Below the pieces are notes generated by a model. It had not been told where the DNA came from, ran no database searches, and worked only from the letters and a program-made list of their open reading frames with translations. The translations under genes and the position numbers were made by a program. From contig JACKHG010000007.1 in NCBI GenBank assembly GCA_020639115.1, positions 149,450 through 213,449 of the forward strand: a DNA stretch of 64,000 nt. The letters run 5' to 3'. Each line of letters opens with the position of its first letter. Position 1 is the first letter of the stretch. Positions 52,295 to 61,620 of this stretch are shown in pieces. This stretch comes from Phycisphaerales bacterium (GTDB lineage Bacteria > Planctomycetota > Phycisphaerae > UBA1845).

Positions 52295-53100
52295 AGAACG
52301 GGACGCTCTACGCGAAGAAACTGAAGAAAGCGATGTCGCGTATCCGCGGTTCGGCCACGTCCAGCGCGCCGGCAACCACCGATCCCATCGAACACCTCAT
52401 CATCGCGGTCCTCAGCCAGGAGACCAGCGTGCAACGCGCCGAGCGGGCCATGCGCCAGCTCCGCGACGACATGGTGGATTTCAACGAACTGCGCGTCTCC
52501 TCGCCCGCGGAAGTCTCCGCGTCCATCCAGCAGCACGTGCCCCATCCCGTGCAACGCGCCAAGGTGCTGATCAGCGTGCTCAACGCGATCTACCGCAAGC
52601 AGTACGCCGTGTCGCTCGACGGACTCGCGAACCGCGGCGTGCGCGAGGTGAAGGGCTACCTCGACGGGCTCGAGGGCATGACGCCCTACGTGAGCGCCTA
52701 CCTGCTGCTCTGGAGCCTGGGCGGCCACGCGATCCCGGTGAACAACGTCGCGCTCGACGTGCTCCGCCGCGAGGAGCTCGTCGACCCCGGCGCCGACACC
52801 GGCGAGGTGCAGGCGTTCCTCGAACGCCACGTCAGCGCCGCCGACGCCCAGGAGTTCGCCCGCGACCTGGAGGCCTTCGCCGGCAGCGCCCCCCGCGCGT
52901 CCACGCGAACGGCGGCGGGTGGCCCGCGCAAGTCCGCGAAAGCGACGAAAACCACGAAAGCCGCCGCGGGCCGCAAGCCCAAGGCCGCTACCCGCCGAAA
53001 AACCACGAAGAAGACCGCTGCAAAGTCGGGCAGCCGGTCGGCGACGACGGGCGGTGCGCGCAAGACGCGCACGAAGACCACCACCCGCCGCAAGAATTGA
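52291..53100 (+). CDS. Degenerate endonuclease III-like HhH-GPD protein with lysine-rich tail
   Basis: This 269-residue protein has an HhH-GPD DNA-glycosylase fold at residues ~25-190 (LIIAVLSQETSVQRAERAMRQL, GYLDGLEGMTPYVSAYLLLW). The endonuclease III catalytic Lys in the HhH hairpin (normally GRKTA) and the catalytic Asp in VDTH are not conserved: the hairpin reads MTPYVSAYL and the following strand IPVNNVALD. The four Fe-S cysteines are also absent. The last ~75 residues are Lys/Thr/Ala-rich (SAKATKTTKAAAGRKPK and similar), like histone H1 tails, suggesting nucleic-acid binding. The start overlaps the rbfA stop (ATGA). Function could be DNA binding rather than repair; this is inferred. Confidence 0.75.
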   Translation: MKNGTLYAKKLKKAMSRIRGSATSSAPATTDPIEHLIIAVLSQETSVQRAERAMRQLRDDMVDFNELRVSSPAEVSASIQQHVPHPVQRAKVLISVLNAIYRKQYAVSLDGLANRGVREVKGYLDGLEGMTPYVSAYLLLWSLGGHAIPVNNVALDVLRREELVDPGADTGEVQAFLERHVSAADAQEFARDLEAFAGSAPRASTRTAAGGPRKSAKATKTTKAAAGRKPKAATRRKTTKKTAAKSGSRSATTGGARKTRTKTTTRRKN

Positions 53101-53153
53101 AACAGATTTTGCCAAGCGCCCGACGGTCCGGTCGTGCGCGCGGAGCCACCAGC

Positions 53154-56100
53154 ATGATGCCAACACGATCAACGCGACGTCCCGCGGCCTGGGTCGCAGG
53201 CCTGATTCGCATTCGCCGCCACCCCCCGGTCTTGCAGGACGCACCGCCGGCCGACGCGGCGTTGAACCCGCAGCGCGCCCGCGTCCCGCTGAACGACGTG
53301 CCGCCGGCGCTCACCGCGCCCGCCGCGCCGCATGAGCAGCCAGCGCCGCTGCCGGAACGCGCCGCCCGCGGTCTCGCCCGCCACGGGCTCCGCGGCGAAC
53401 AGCGCTCTACCGAGGCGACGCTCGAACTCGAGAAGGCGCAGCGCCACGCGCCCGACGACCCGCGCATCGCCGCAGCGCTGGCCCTCACGCTGTGGGAGGC
53501 GGGCGACGTGCAGCGCGTCCAGAAATACGTCGACGCGCTGGCGGCGGACAGCCTCGTGGCCCACTACCTCCGCGGGCGCCTGGCGGCGCGGCGGTTCGAC
53601 AACGCCGAAGCGCTGCGGCAGTACCGCCTGGCACTGCTCTGCCCGGTCACCAACCCGACGCAGGAGATCGTTCCCTGGCCCCAGTACCACCTGGCCGAGA
53701 CGCTCGTCGCCGAAGGCTACCTCACCGCCGCCATCACCGCGTACGAACGGTTCGACGCCAGCAGCCAGGCGCTGCCGGACGACGGCGTCGTCAGCGCGGA
53801 GCTGCGACCTGCACAGCCGTGCCGCGGACGGCGCCCCGCGGATCGCGGACGTGGCGGCGAGTGGGGAATTCAAGATCGCGGCGGAGCGGTTCGAGGCCGC
53901 CTACGGCGACAGCCCGATGCCGACGCCGGGCAGCGCCCGCTACGCGGAAATGCTCCTCGGCGCGGGGCGACCGATCAGGCGCTCACCGGGCCCGCACGGT
54001 CGTGCTGGCGGATCCAGACCATCGACGTGCTGTCCGCCGTGTACGCCCAACGCGGTACGCCGGACGGTGCCATCACCGATCTGCAGAAGCTCTCGACGGA
54101 ACATCCGGACAACGCCGGCCTCGCCCAGGCGCTGGCGACGGCGCTGCAGCGCGCGGGCCGCGCCCAGGAGGCCGTAAGCGTCCTGCGCAACCGGGCGGCT
54201 GACGCGAGCGCCGATCCCGCCGTGCACTGGGCGCTCTTCGACACGCTCACCGCTCAGCAGGACTGGCAGGCGGCGCTGCAGGCCGCCGCCGACGCCGTGG
54301 TGGCGGAGCCGGCAACGGCGGACGAGGCGGCGCGCCGCGTCGCAGCCCTGCCTCCGGAGGCTTGCCCGTCCGCCGCGAATACCCCTTCGGCGTCGGACAC
54401 CTTCGCCGTCGCTTTCGTGCGCGGCGCCCTCGCCCAGGCCTGCGGAGCTGACGATGCGGCGATCGCGCAATTCGAGCAGTCGATCGCGGCACAGGCCGAG
54501 TTCGTCCCCGCGCGCGTGCGACTCGGTCGCCTGCAGTTGGCGCGCTTCGCCTGGGATGCCGCGCTCGCAGCCGCCGCGCCGGACGGCGTGAAGCTACCCG
54601 AAGACGCCCAACTGGAGACGATCATCGGCCAGGCTCAGATCGGCCTCGCACAAAACGACGAGGCCGGCGAACACCTGCGCAAGGCAATCCGCCTCGACCG
54701 GACGAACACGACCGCGATGATTGCGCTGGCGGAACTCTACGGCGAGCAACGCGAGATGCACCGCGCCATGCGCCTGCTGCAGACGCTGGTGGACACCGAC
54801 CCGAACAACGCACGCGGACGCGAAATGCTCTTCAGCGCCTACCTCACGGACCGCGACCGGCGGGCGGCGGCGCGGCAGATCGAGGAGTTGCGGCGCATGT
54901 CGGCGCCCCCGACGACGATCGCACGCTGCGTCGCGTGGCTCGAATTCGACCGCGATCATCCCGACCCGGCGCGCTTCGAACGCACGCTCCAGGAGGCCGT
55001 GGACGCGTCCGCACCCGACGCGCCCACGCTGCACCTGATCGCGCTGGCCCAGATGCAGCAGCGCCGCTACGCCGACGCCGTGAAGACGCTCGAACAGGCC
55101 GCCGCGCTCGATCCGGCGCACCAGGAAACGGCGGAGGCGCTGGTGGGGGCCTACCGCGCGAACCTGCAGTTCGATGACGCCCTGCGCGAGCGGCGCATGC
55201 TCATCGAGCGCTACCCGAACCGGGACTGGGCCCGCGACGACGAGATCGAACTGCTGCGGACCCTGCAGCGCTTCGACGAAGCGCTCACCGCCGTCCACGC
55301 GTGGCTCGCGGAGGACGACCTCGACGCGGACCGCGCCGACACCCTGCGCGAAACCGAGATCGGCATCGATCTCCAGCGCGAGGACTACCCCGCCGCAATC
55401 GCGGCGATGGAGGCCCAGCGCGCCCGGCATCCCCACGATCCCCAGCACCTGCGCCGCCTGATCGTCACGCTGCAGCACTCCGGCCGCCAGGACGAGGCGC
55501 TCGAGCTGATTCGCCACTGGCCGCAGGACATCCCCGAGGGTTTCGCGGTGAGCGGGCTCCCGGCGATCTGGCGGCGCATGCCGGAAAACCAGTATGACGA
55601 GGTCGCCCAGCTCATGCTCGCGGCCGTCGCGAAGAACCCCGGCAGCGACGCGCTGCAGGTCTCGCTGATCGACCTGCTCAGCGCGATCGGCGATTACGCC
55701 GGGGCGCTCGAGGTGGCTGCGGCGAACGCGCAGGTCAGTCCCTACGCCGACGCCTACACCGAACGCCGCGCCGACGTGCTCAACGCCGCCGGCCGCATCG
55801 ACGACGCCATCGACCTCGTCCGCGAGATCCTCCTCGCCCAGCCCGACGACAACGACCGCCTGCGCTACGTCCCCTACGAGATGCGGCAGATGCTCGTGCG
55901 CCTGCTGGTCAAGGCCGGACGACACGACCAGGCCACCAAGGAGGTCAACCGCTGGCTCGCCCAGGCCAACGAAAATCTCGCCAAGCGCGCGGCCGGCCAG
56001 AGCGGCTGGCCGCAACCGGGCGAACTGATCGGCGGCGACCTCGACCTCGAACGCCAGTTCTACCTCGGCCTGCTCGCCTTCATCCACCAGGAAACGGGCG

Positions 56101-56600
56101 ACACCGCCGAGTCGCTGCAGACGCTCCAACTGATCCTCGACCAGGACGTCGACGACGCCGGGGCGAGCAATGACCTGGGGTACTCCCTCGCCGACGCCGG
56201 CCAGGATGTCGACCGGGCGGAGGCGCTCATCCGCTTCGCGGTCGCCAAGCAGCCACGCAACAGCGCGTTCCTCGACAGCCTCGGGTGGGTGCTCTACAAG
56301 CAGGGCAACTTCGAAGCGGCACGCCTGTGGCTGACGCGGGCACGCTACGCCGGCGAGGGCGAGGACCCCGTGGTCTGCGACCACCTCGCCGACGCGTGCT
56401 GGCGGGCCGGCCTGACCCAGGAAGCCCAGAAGTGGTGGAACGAGTCGGTCAAGCTGGCGGAAGAATCGCTGAAGGACGAGTGGCCATCGCCGCTGCACGC
56501 CCGGACGCTCAAGTCCGTGCGGGCGAAACTGCAGGCCGTGTCCGAAGGCACGGAGCCGCAGGTGGCGCCCCTGGCGCAGGCCCCTGACGCAGGCGACTGA
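53154..56600 (+). CDS. Large tetratricopeptide repeat protein
   Basis: This 1,148-residue protein starts at ATG 53154 (GGAG upstream). It is almost entirely helical TPR units (for example AEALRQYRLALL, EHLRKAIRLDRTNTTAMIALAELYGEQ, DAVKTLEQAAALDPAHQETAEALVGAYR, AEALIRFAVAKQPRNSAFLDSLGWVLYKQGNFEAA). No signal peptide is obvious. Between about 53805 and 54020 the coding potential leaves the main frame: expected TPR text reads IADVAASGEFKIAAERFEAAYG in another frame, and homology returns at TIDVLSAVYAQRGTPDGAI. This requires compensating indels, although the main frame stays open. It probably scaffolds protein complexes. Confidence 0.75.
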   Translation: MMPTRSTRRPAAWVAGLIRIRRHPPVLQDAPPADAALNPQRARVPLNDVPPALTAPAAPHEQPAPLPERAARGLARHGLRGEQRSTEATLELEKAQRHAPDDPRIAAALALTLWEAGDVQRVQKYVDALAADSLVAHYLRGRLAARRFDNAEALRQYRLALLCPVTNPTQEIVPWPQYHLAETLVAEGYLTAAITAYERFDASSQALPDDGVVSAELRPAQPCRGRRPADRGRGGEWGIQDRGGAVRGRLRRQPDADAGQRPLRGNAPRRGATDQALTGPARSCWRIQTIDVLSAVYAQRGTPDGAITDLQKLSTEHPDNAGLAQALATALQRAGRAQEAVSVLRNRAADASADPAVHWALFDTLTAQQDWQAALQAAADAVVAEPATADEAARRVAALPPEACPSAANTPSASDTFAVAFVRGALAQACGADDAAIAQFEQSIAAQAEFVPARVRLGRLQLARFAWDAALAAAAPDGVKLPEDAQLETIIGQAQIGLAQNDEAGEHLRKAIRLDRTNTTAMIALAELYGEQREMHRAMRLLQTLVDTDPNNARGREMLFSAYLTDRDRRAAARQIEELRRMSAPPTTIARCVAWLEFDRDHPDPARFERTLQEAVDASAPDAPTLHLIALAQMQQRRYADAVKTLEQAAALDPAHQETAEALVGAYRANLQFDDALRERRMLIERYPNRDWARDDEIELLRTLQRFDEALTAVHAWLAEDDLDADRADTLRETEIGIDLQREDYPAAIAAMEAQRARHPHDPQHLRRLIVTLQHSGRQDEALELIRHWPQDIPEGFAVSGLPAIWRRMPENQYDEVAQLMLAAVAKNPGSDALQVSLIDLLSAIGDYAGALEVAAANAQVSPYADAYTERRADVLNAAGRIDDAIDLVREILLAQPDDNDRLRYVPYEMRQMLVRLLVKAGRHDQATKEVNRWLAQANENLAKRAAGQSGWPQPGELIGGDLDLERQFYLGLLAFIHQETGDTAESLQTLQLILDQDVDDAGASNDLGYSLADAGQDVDRAEALIRFAVAKQPRNSAFLDSLGWVLYKQGNFEAARLWLTRARYAGEGEDPVVCDHLADACWRAGLTQEAQKWWNESVKLAEESLKDEWPSPLHARTLKSVRAKLQAVSEGTEPQVAPLAQAPDAGD

Positions 56601-56756
56601 CGCAGGCGACTGACGCACCGCTGTCAGCCACCCGGCTCGCCGCCGTGCGTTCGCGTTTCCAGACGAAAATCGGTACATTTCCGACGGTCGCGGGCGTGCC
56701 GCAGGCGAGGTGGCGCTGGGGCTGCGCGACGCAAACTGAACGGGATAGAGGAAGCC

Positions 56757-57509
56757 ATGTCCGGTCATTCCAAGTGGTCGACGATCAAGCACAAGAAGGC
56801 GGCGCTCGACGCCAAGCGCGGCAAGGTCTGGAGCAAGATCTCCCGCGATATCACCGTGGCGGCGAAGATGGGCGGCGGTGATCCGGAGGCCAACCCGCGG
56901 TTGCGGCTGGCGGTGGACAAGGCGCGCTCCGCGAACATGCCCAAGGACAACATCGAACGGGCGATCAAGAAGGGCACCGGCGACCTCGACGGGGCGAGCT
57001 ACGAGGAATGCCTCTACGAGGGGTACGCCCCCGGTGGTGTCGCGGTAATGTGCTCGGCGCTGACCGACAACCGGGCGCGCACCGCCCCGGAAATCAAGAA
57101 GATCTTCGAGCGCGCCGGGGGCAACCTCGGCGCGCCCAACAGCGTGTCGTGGATGTTCGCGCAGAAGGGTGTCATCATCGTGGCCGCGGACGCCATCGGC
57201 GAGGACAAGCTGATGGAAATCGCGATCGAGGCCGGCGCCGAGGACGTGAGTTCGTCGGAAATGTGCCACGAGGTCACGACCGATCCCGAGTCGTTCCTCA
57301 CGGTCAAGGAGGCGCTGGAGTCAGCCGGGGTCGAGATCCAGTCCTCGGAAGTCACCATGATCGCGGCGAACACCGTGACGGTGGACCTCGAAACCGCCCG
57401 CAAGATCATGCGGCTGCTCGACGCGCTGGAAGACCACGACGACGCCCAGAACGTCTCGTCCAATGTTGACATTCCCGATGAGGTTGCGGCGCAGCTCGAC
57501 AAGGAGTGA
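56757..57509 (+). CDS. YebC/PmpR-family protein
   Basis: This 250-residue protein is typical of the YebC/PmpR family, which act as transcriptional regulators or, as reported for YebC2, aid translation of proline stretches. The signature SGHSKWSTIKHKKAALDAKRGKVW opens the protein. RLRLAVDKARSANMPKDNIERAIKKG and EIKKIFERAGGNLGAPNSVSWMF fit the family. AGGAAG precedes the ATG. Size is normal. The gene is followed 28 bases after its stop by the CPBP protease start, so they may share a transcript. Confidence 0.95.
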   Translation: MSGHSKWSTIKHKKAALDAKRGKVWSKISRDITVAAKMGGGDPEANPRLRLAVDKARSANMPKDNIERAIKKGTGDLDGASYEECLYEGYAPGGVAVMCSALTDNRARTAPEIKKIFERAGGNLGAPNSVSWMFAQKGVIIVAADAIGEDKLMEIAIEAGAEDVSSSEMCHEVTTDPESFLTVKEALESAGVEIQSSEVTMIAANTVTVDLETARKIMRLLDALEDHDDAQNVSSNVDIPDEVAAQLDKE

Positions 57510-57537
57510 GCGCTGCACCGTCGGGTTGCGGGTGATC

Positions 57538-58419
57538 ATGCAGGCAGATGACGGTGACAGGGGAGAGGGTGCGGGCTTCGGGCCGGAAGACCACGACCGC
57601 GGATGGGCGGAGCCCATCCCCCTCGCTCGCCCCTGGACGCTCCCGCCGGTCATGGCCCAGCCAGCCAACCCGCTGCTGCTGCGGGAAATCTCCGCCGGCC
57701 GGGCGGGGCTGCACCTGCTGGTCATGCTCGGCGCGTTCGCCGCTCTGACGCTCATCTTCTCCGTGGTCTTCATGCTCACCGGCGGCGCCGAGCCGGATGC
57801 CGAGGGCCACGTCGATCTGAACCTGCTCTTCCTCGTGACGATCTGCGGAGGCGGTGCGCTGGCGGCTGGCGCGCTCGGTCTCGTACGCCTCTCGGGCGTG
57901 CGCGTGCGGGCCCTCGGGGTCGCGTCGCGTTCGCTCGCGGTGGATGTGCTGCTCGGGGTTCCCGTCGCCGTGGCCAGCTACGTCGCGTACCTGGTCTGCT
58001 TCGGCGTCATGTTCCTGATCTGGCCGGAGGGCGCCCACGAACTGCAGGGCAACGTCGATCGCGTGAAGGCGATGTCGCCCGATCTCGGGATCGGGTGGTT
58101 GCTCCTGATGATGCTGGCGGTCGCGAGCTACGAGGAACTGCTCTTCCGCGGCTTCCTGGTGACCCACCTGCGACGGATCACGGGGAGCTGGGTGGCAGCC
58201 GTGGTGGTCGGCGGGGCGCTGTTCGCCTCGCTGCACGTCGGCTCGGGCGTCGGCACTCAGGCACCAGCCGTGTTCTTCCCCCTGCTGGCCGTCGCCGCCA
58301 TCTGGGCCTCGGTCTTCATCTGGCGGCGGTCGCTCGTGCCCGGGATCGTCGGCCACGCCCTGTTCAACTGGGCCCAACTGGTGGTCCTGAAGTACGTGGC
58401 AGCCCACGGGCAAACCTAG
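57538..58419 (+). CDS. CPBP family intramembrane metalloprotease
   Basis: This 293-residue membrane protein has about seven hydrophobic helices. The CPBP motifs are YEELLFRGF (EExxxR, ~200-208), HVGSG and the late HALFNWAQL (HxxxN). The ATG at 57538 lies 28 bases after the YebC stop; the long ORF frame from 57463 is less likely. Substrates are unknown. This is the second CPBP-like protease in the window. The C-terminal end is complete, with no frame break. Confidence 0.85.
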   Translation: MQADDGDRGEGAGFGPEDHDRGWAEPIPLARPWTLPPVMAQPANPLLLREISAGRAGLHLLVMLGAFAALTLIFSVVFMLTGGAEPDAEGHVDLNLLFLVTICGGGALAAGALGLVRLSGVRVRALGVASRSLAVDVLLGVPVAVASYVAYLVCFGVMFLIWPEGAHELQGNVDRVKAMSPDLGIGWLLLMMLAVASYEELLFRGFLVTHLRRITGSWVAAVVVGGALFASLHVGSGVGTQAPAVFFPLLAVAAIWASVFIWRRSLVPGIVGHALFNWAQLVVLKYVAAHGQT

Positions 58420-58547
58420 GCGGGTCTGGCCAGGGCCGCTCCCGGCAGGATCCGGGCAGTCGGAACCCCAGCGGGCAGGAGGGTGGCTGGCTCGGACGCC
58501 TTGTGCTAAACTAAGGACTGACAAGAGATTGACGAGACTGGACTGAA

Positions 58548-58566
58548 CGCGGACCCCAGGTCCGCG
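58548..58566 (+). promoter_or_regulatory. Leader hairpin upstream of the DEAD-box helicase
   Basis: CGCGGACC, loop CCA, GGTCCGCG forms a perfect eight-pair stem about 80 bases before the start codon. No T run follows, so it is not an intrinsic terminator. RNA helicase leaders often contain structures that respond to helicase level or cold; this is only an inference. Confidence 0.4.
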
Positions 58567-58648
58567 GCGCCGGCCCGCACATCCCTCCCGGGCAGCCATG
58601 CCGCCCTGCAGAGTTCGATTCAGCGGTCGGTAGCGCTAGCGAGAATCC

Positions 58649-59935
58649 ATGCAGAAACATCCCGAATTGCCCCAGGCATTCGCCGACCTGGGCGTGAGCG
58701 TTCCCATCCTCAAGGCGCTGCGCAAGATCGGCTATGAAACCCCGAGCGACATCCAGCGGGAGATGATTCCCGTCGCGCTGAGCGGTCGCGACATTCTTGG
58801 CCAGGCCCGCACGGGCACGGGCAAGACCGCGTCCTTCGGTATCCCCGCGCTGCAGCGGATCGATCCGAACAAGCGCTTGCAGGCGCTGTGCCTGGCGCCG
58901 ACGCGCGAGCTCGCCGTGCAGGTGACGGGTGAGATCCGGCGGATCGCCGAGTTCACCGGCGTGCACTGCGTCGCGGTGTACGGCGGGCAGAAGATCCAGA
59001 CGCAGGTGCACCAGCTCGGCAAGAAGCCGCACTTCGTGATCGGCACGCCGGGCCGCGTGATGGACATGATCGGCCGGCGGCACCTGGACATCCACGAGCT
59101 CGACTACGTCATTCTCGACGAGGTGGACCGCATGCTGGATATCGGTTTTCGCGACGATATCCGCAAGATCCTGGGTTATATCCGCAGCGAACATCAAACC
59201 ATCTTCGTGTCGGCGACGTTCGACGACGAGATCCGCCGGCTGGCCAAGCAGTTCACACGCGAGCCAGTGGAGATCAACGTCTCGCGCGACCAGATCACCG
59301 TCGATCAGGTGCAGCAGTTCTTCGTGACCGCGGAGCAGCGCGACAAGTTCCGCCTGCTCAAGCTACTGCTGGAGCAGGACGAGCCGGAGGCCGCGATCGT
59401 GTTCACCAACACGAAGCACGCGGCGCGCAAGCTCGCCGGCCAGTTGCACAAGGTGGGCATCGAGGCGATGGAGATCCACGGCGATCTCATGCAGCGCAAG
59501 CGCGACAAGGCCATGGAGCGTTTCCGCAAGCACCGCGTGCGCGTGCTCGTGGCGACCGACCTGGCGGCCCGCGGCATCGACGTGCAGAACGTCACCCACA
59601 TCATCAACTACGACCTGCCCGTGGATATCCAGGTGTACGTGCACCGCATCGGGCGCACGGCGCGGATGGGCGCGAAGGGCAAGGCGGTGAGCTTCGTCAC
59701 CCGTGAGGAGGGCGTGCTGCTCACCGACATCGAGAAGATGATCAACCGCGAGATCGTGGAGTGCTCGTACGAGGGGTACACGCCCTCGCCTCCGCCGGAG
59801 CGGCCGAAGCTCGTGGCGCTGACCCCGGGCGAGGCGCTGGCCTCGCGGCTGGTGACGAGCAGCGGGGCGGAGGAGGACGACGCGCCGCGGCGCACGCTGC
59901 TGCGGCGGTACAAGCCGGCGCGCCGGCGGCGGTAG
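58649..59935 (+). CDS. DEAD-box ATP-dependent RNA helicase
   Basis: This 428-residue protein has a Q motif (GYETPSDIQREMIPVALSG), motif I ARTGTGKT, Ia PTRELAVQ, motif II DEVD (instead of DEAD), SAT in FVSATF, and motif VI HRIGRTAR. The C-terminal extension is short and basic (RYKPARRRR). It is likely to remodel RNA, for example in ribosome assembly or mRNA decay. The role is not fixed by context. A strong hairpin lies in its leader. Confidence 0.95.
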   Translation: MQKHPELPQAFADLGVSVPILKALRKIGYETPSDIQREMIPVALSGRDILGQARTGTGKTASFGIPALQRIDPNKRLQALCLAPTRELAVQVTGEIRRIAEFTGVHCVAVYGGQKIQTQVHQLGKKPHFVIGTPGRVMDMIGRRHLDIHELDYVILDEVDRMLDIGFRDDIRKILGYIRSEHQTIFVSATFDDEIRRLAKQFTREPVEINVSRDQITVDQVQQFFVTAEQRDKFRLLKLLLEQDEPEAAIVFTNTKHAARKLAGQLHKVGIEAMEIHGDLMQRKRDKAMERFRKHRVRVLVATDLAARGIDVQNVTHIINYDLPVDIQVYVHRIGRTARMGAKGKAVSFVTREEGVLLTDIEKMINREIVECSYEGYTPSPPPERPKLVALTPGEALASRLVTSSGAEEDDAPRRTLLRRYKPARRRR

Positions 59936-59972
59936 GACCGATCTGCTTCGCGGCCCGAGCGATGGGTTCCAT

Positions 59973-60003
59973 CACGAAGGCACCAAGTCACCAAGACACG
60001 AAG
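59973..60003. repeat. CACGAAG-type low-complexity spacer repeat
   Basis: The motif CACGAAGGCACCAAGTCACC followed by AAGACACGAAG is built from AAGxCAC units. A related sequence occurs inverted at 63783-63812. These recur as intergenic spacers and have no known function. Confidence 0.6.
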
Positions 60004-60175
60004 TAGGCGATTTTCCTGGGAAGGCATGCGGCGGTCGGGGGCGCGTCACTCCGGTTTGGTGGAGCGCTTGCACCAATCCTTGTGACGACGACCCCAGTCG
60101 GTATCATGACCGGCGGCGCGGGTCGGCGCACGGGCCGACGCGTTCTCTTCGATTCCGAACCAGGTGCGCGGATTC

Positions 60176-60859
60176 ATGATCAATTTCCAGGTGGGTGCGA
60201 GCAGGCGCTGCGGCGTCGTGGCGATCGGGGCACTGCTGCTGGCGGGCTGCAGCGGCGGCGGAGGCTTCGGCGAGTCGGTGCGGTTCACCGCCCGCGACCA
60301 GACGCGGGTGGACGAGCTCATCAGCCACGGCGAGCGGCTCGACGTGCCGCAGGCCATGCCCTTCTCCGTGGCGGAGGCGCAGCGCGCCTCGACCGGCGAC
60401 GGGGAGTCTGACTCGGTCGCGTCGCCCGGCGGCACGGCGCGCTGCCACGCGGCGCTGACCAAGACCGGCACGGGCTCGGCGGACTTCCAGCTCGGCCACA
60501 TCCTCTACAGCGCCGAATCCGCACCGCTCGAGGTGACGGTCACCTGCGATTGCGAATTCTCGTACGAGCTGCAGCGCGGCGAGGGGGTCGCGCCCGACTT
60601 CGTCAGCCTCAAGTTCTACGTGAAGGACTCGAACCGCAGCGTGCTGCGCCGCGAGGTGTTCGTCGCGCCCGAGGGCGACCTCGGCGCCGCCCGCCACGCC
60701 AGCCACGAGTCTCTTTCGTTCAACATCACGCTGGAGCCGGACCGCGCCTACCAGCTCGTCCTCGCCGGCCGCGTCGCGGTCAGCGGCGAGGACTCACCCG
60801 CCCCGGTCGCAGCCACGGTCGAGGTGACCCAGTTCACCATAACCGTCGCGGCCCGCTGA
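60176..60859 (+). CDS. Lipoprotein of unknown function
   Basis: This 227-residue protein starts at an ATG at 60176; a GTG at 60164 is possible but less likely. A lipobox in LLLAGC (~19-24) predicts a membrane-anchored lipoprotein. The mature part is beta-rich and mostly polar (RFTARDQTRVDELISHGERLDV; LKFYVKDSNRSVLRREVF). Two cysteines in VTVTCDCEFSY are close together. No family was recognised. Confidence 0.65.
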   Translation: MINFQVGASRRCGVVAIGALLLAGCSGGGGFGESVRFTARDQTRVDELISHGERLDVPQAMPFSVAEAQRASTGDGESDSVASPGGTARCHAALTKTGTGSADFQLGHILYSAESAPLEVTVTCDCEFSYELQRGEGVAPDFVSLKFYVKDSNRSVLRREVFVAPEGDLGAARHASHESLSFNITLEPDRAYQLVLAGRVAVSGEDSPAPVAATVEVTQFTITVAAR

Positions 60860-60959
60860 GCCGTCGCCGGCCCGCTGACGCCGTCGCCGGCCCGCTGAGC
60901 GCTCCATCCGGTCGGTCGTGCGCTGATTAAGCCCCAAGCACCCCAGCCAATCCCCCGCG

Positions 60960-61620
60960 TGCGGATCGCCCATCAGAACCCCCCACGCCAGTGGGGGGCC
61001 AAGCCGCACAGCGCGTAGGGCGTGCCATGCACGCCGCAAATATTCGGACTGCCGCCGCCAGGCCATCCATTCCATACCGACCGGCCAATACCTTGCGCGG
61101 ATACGCCCATCCGTTACACGCCGGTGAGACAGCTCACCGCGCGTAAAGCGTGCCATACACGCCACGGGCCAGCAGGTTGCCGCCCCCCTAACAGGATTTC
61201 TCCGCCGAGCCGCCGAGCCGCCAGGGCAACCGCCGGATCGCCCGTCAGAACCCCCCACGCCAGTGGGGGCCAGGCTCCTGCCTGCGTAGGGCGCATGCCA
61301 TGCACGCCGCAGATACTCGGTTGTCCGCCGCCCTAACCCGGGATTTTCTCACGCCACGAGCCGCTTCAGGCTACAAGACGACAACGCCGGATCGCCTATC
61401 AGAACCCCCCACGCCGGTAGAGGCCAATCCCACACGCCTCAATAGGAAACGTGTACACGCCGCAGATCCCAGCAGGTTGCCCCCGCCGCCTAACTTAGGA
61501 TTTCTCGCCGAGCCGCCGAGCCCACCAAGACGACAACGCCGGATCACCCATCAGAACCCCCCACGCCAGTGGGGGGCCAGGCCGCGCAGCGCGTAGGGCG
61601 TGCCATGCACGCCGCGAATG
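60960..61620. repeat. Degenerate tandem array, about five copies of a ~150-bp unit
   Basis: The unit contains CCCCCCACGCCAGTGGGGGG, an eight-pair hairpin with a GCCA loop, perfect at 60979-60998 and 61557-61576. It has one mismatch at 61251-61270 and is decayed at 61405-61424, with another decayed copy near 61105-61163. It is followed by GCGTAGGGCGTGCCATGCACG and linkers with CAGCAGGTTGCC and GATTTCTC. The period is about 150 bases, with no ORF in common. Confidence 0.8.

Noticed and set aside
60960..61620. Integron attC cassettes or a CRISPR array
   Set aside because: Units are degenerate with long linkers and no ORFs. Candidate RYYYAAC/GTTRRRY pairs do not recur in each copy, and spacers are not uniform.
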